DNA of 61,901 nt from Anaerolineaceae bacterium (GTDB lineage: Bacteria; Chloroflexota; Anaerolineae; Aggregatilineales; Phototrophicaceae), in the NCBI GenBank assembly GCA_007693385.1, contig REDR01000077.1, positions 1 through 61,901 of the forward strand, written 5' to 3'. Positions 60,187 to 61,901 of this stretch are shown here, piece by piece. A program made the translations under genes and the position numbers. The notes beneath the pieces were generated by a model. That model saw nothing but the letters and a program-made list of their open reading frames with translations. It was not told the DNA's origin and did no database searches. How positions within the stretch are numbered: position 1 is the stretch's first letter; each line of letters begins with the position of its first letter.

Positions 60187-60335
60187 GCCTTCTCCTTGTA
60201 CGAAAGAATGCGAATGTCACCGGCGATCTTGGTCAGGCCGATAATGACCAGACATCGTACACCAAATCAGGGCGCTACGACATGGCTTTTAGCGGCGGCT
60301 TCAAACACATTGTCGTAAAATATACGCAATTTTTA

Positions 60336-60351
60336 GTACATCGTGTACAAT
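60336..60351 (+). promoter_or_regulatory. Palindrome overlapping a -10 box before ald
   Basis: GTACA-TCG-TGTAC inverted repeat (60336-60348) overlaps TACAAT (60346-60351), about 100 bp before the alanine dehydrogenase start. Two more GTACxx half-sites lie downstream. It would suit a repressor. The 262-bp gap holds nothing else clear. Confidence 0.4.
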
Positions 60352-60448
60352 AGCGAAAATAGCCCGTACAACGCCGATATGGTGTCCGCTTCGTGCGCTG
60401 TACGGATGCAATCTGACCGGCACATCGTAGATGAGGATAATTAGAATT

Positions 60449-61567
<1,119 letters not shown>

Positions 61568-61579
61568 ATAACGGCAGAT

Positions 61580-61606
61580 TGTAGCGGCGTAGCGTGCTAC
61601 GCCCTG
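61580..61606. repeat. Dispersed palindrome, GTAGC module
   Basis: TGTAGCGGCGTAGCGTGCTACGCC and following CTGC, 13 bp past the ald stop. It is a degenerate copy of the family and probably serves as terminator. Confidence 0.7.
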
Positions 61607-61728
61607 CGCGGCAAAAAATCAGGACGGTTTGTTAGCCGTAGGGTGAACGTTCCGACGGCGTTTAGCGATGGTTGCCTATCCTGTGCCATAATGGATAGTG
61701 TGACCATCGCAACACGGGGATTGTATTT

Positions 61729-61901
61729 ATGCGCCGCCTGATCGTCCTGACAACGCTCATCTTATTGATCGCCACCGCCTGCGACGGCGACGGCGTACCC
61801 CGCCCGACGCCCACCGTCGCGCCATCCAGCACGCCCGATCAGGGGACGCCGATAGTGCAAGAACCATCGCGGACGCCGGTCATCCGTGCCACCGACACCG
61901 C
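61729..61901 (+). CDS. Lipoprotein, N-terminal part (cut by window edge)
   Basis: ATG with GGGGA eight bases upstream opens a frame that continues past the window. It starts MRRLIVLTTLILLIATACDG, a lipoprotein signal with acylation expected at the Cys of ATAC. A Thr/Pro-rich spacer (PRPTPTVAPSSTPDQG) follows. The function cannot be told; the spacer style matches the other envelope proteins in this window. Confidence 0.75.
   Translation, partial: MRRLIVLTTLILLIATACDGDGVPRPTPTVAPSSTPDQGTPIVQEPSRTPVIRATDT

Overview
The window looks like a chromosomal segment of a Chloroflexota bacterium, most likely class Anaerolineae. This is an inference from gene content and style: GC-rich DNA, a single-membrane protein set (lipoproteins with clear lipoboxes, no outer-membrane or LPS genes), GAF/PAS-cyclases, TIR proteins, many large secreted proteins with Thr/Pro-rich spacers, and two CtpE-like P-type ATPases. 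I see no prophage, transposase, integrase or CRISPR array. Gene density is high, and many neighbours overlap by 1-4 bp or sit 1-5 bp apart.

Layout. 1-4.7 kb: lipid-type oxidoreductases (SDR, acyl-CoA dehydrogenase), a tRNA-Leu, a HEAT protein, a small toxin-antitoxin-like pair and an ACAD10/11-type kinase. 4.7-9.6 kb: P-type ATPase, orphan CpaF ATPase, and an 18-bp tandem repeat. 9.1-16.8 kb: lipoprotein, secreted propeller, enoyl-CoA hydratase, MocR regulator, response regulator, epimerase, membrane TIR-like protein, OsmC. 17.0-19.7 kb: the conserved tRNA-Trp/secE/nusG/rplK/rplA block. 19.8-24.4 kb: GT-C glycosyltransferase, a second propeller, gatA. 24.6-28.3 kb: two coupled class III cyclases. 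28.5-34.6 kb: acyl-CoA synthetase facing a 1395-residue penicillin-binding-protein homologue. 34.7-39.6 kb: phospholipase-like protein, GNAT, a TIR/DarT-like fusion, and a secreted repeat protein. 39.7-43.1 kb: flavodoxin, cold-shock protein, a Balon-like ribosome factor, response regulator, thioesterase. 43.3-50 kb: second P-type ATPase, a small unknown protein, a DM13 protein, ClpC. 50-54.9 kb: sigma factor with a probable anti-sigma partner, a deiminase, an LprG-like lipoprotein plus MFS exporter. 55-61.9 kb: moaB, epimerase, a second GT-C enzyme coupled to a membrane glycoside hydrolase, alanine dehydrogenase and a partial lipoprotein.

Most notable systems. (1) The cyclases at 24650-28260 have complementary losses: one keeps both metal aspartates but lacks the transition-state Asn/Arg, and the other is the reverse. 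This predicts an obligate heterodimer with one active site, as in animal C1/C2 adenylyl cyclases. (2) The PBP1A-like protein at 30402-34589 keeps both enzyme folds but has replaced the catalytic residues of the glycosyltransferase and transpeptidase domains. (3) The protein at 36344-37765 joins a TIR domain with an intact glutamate to a DarT-like ADP-ribosyltransferase domain whose catalytic Glu reads Gln. It has no DarG neighbour and lies in a likely operon with a secreted six-repeat protein.

Several intergenic spaces carry copies of dispersed palindromic elements (two modules of a GGGGCGCAAT/GGGGCGTAGC type and a separate element of about 73 bp), which probably double as transcription terminators.
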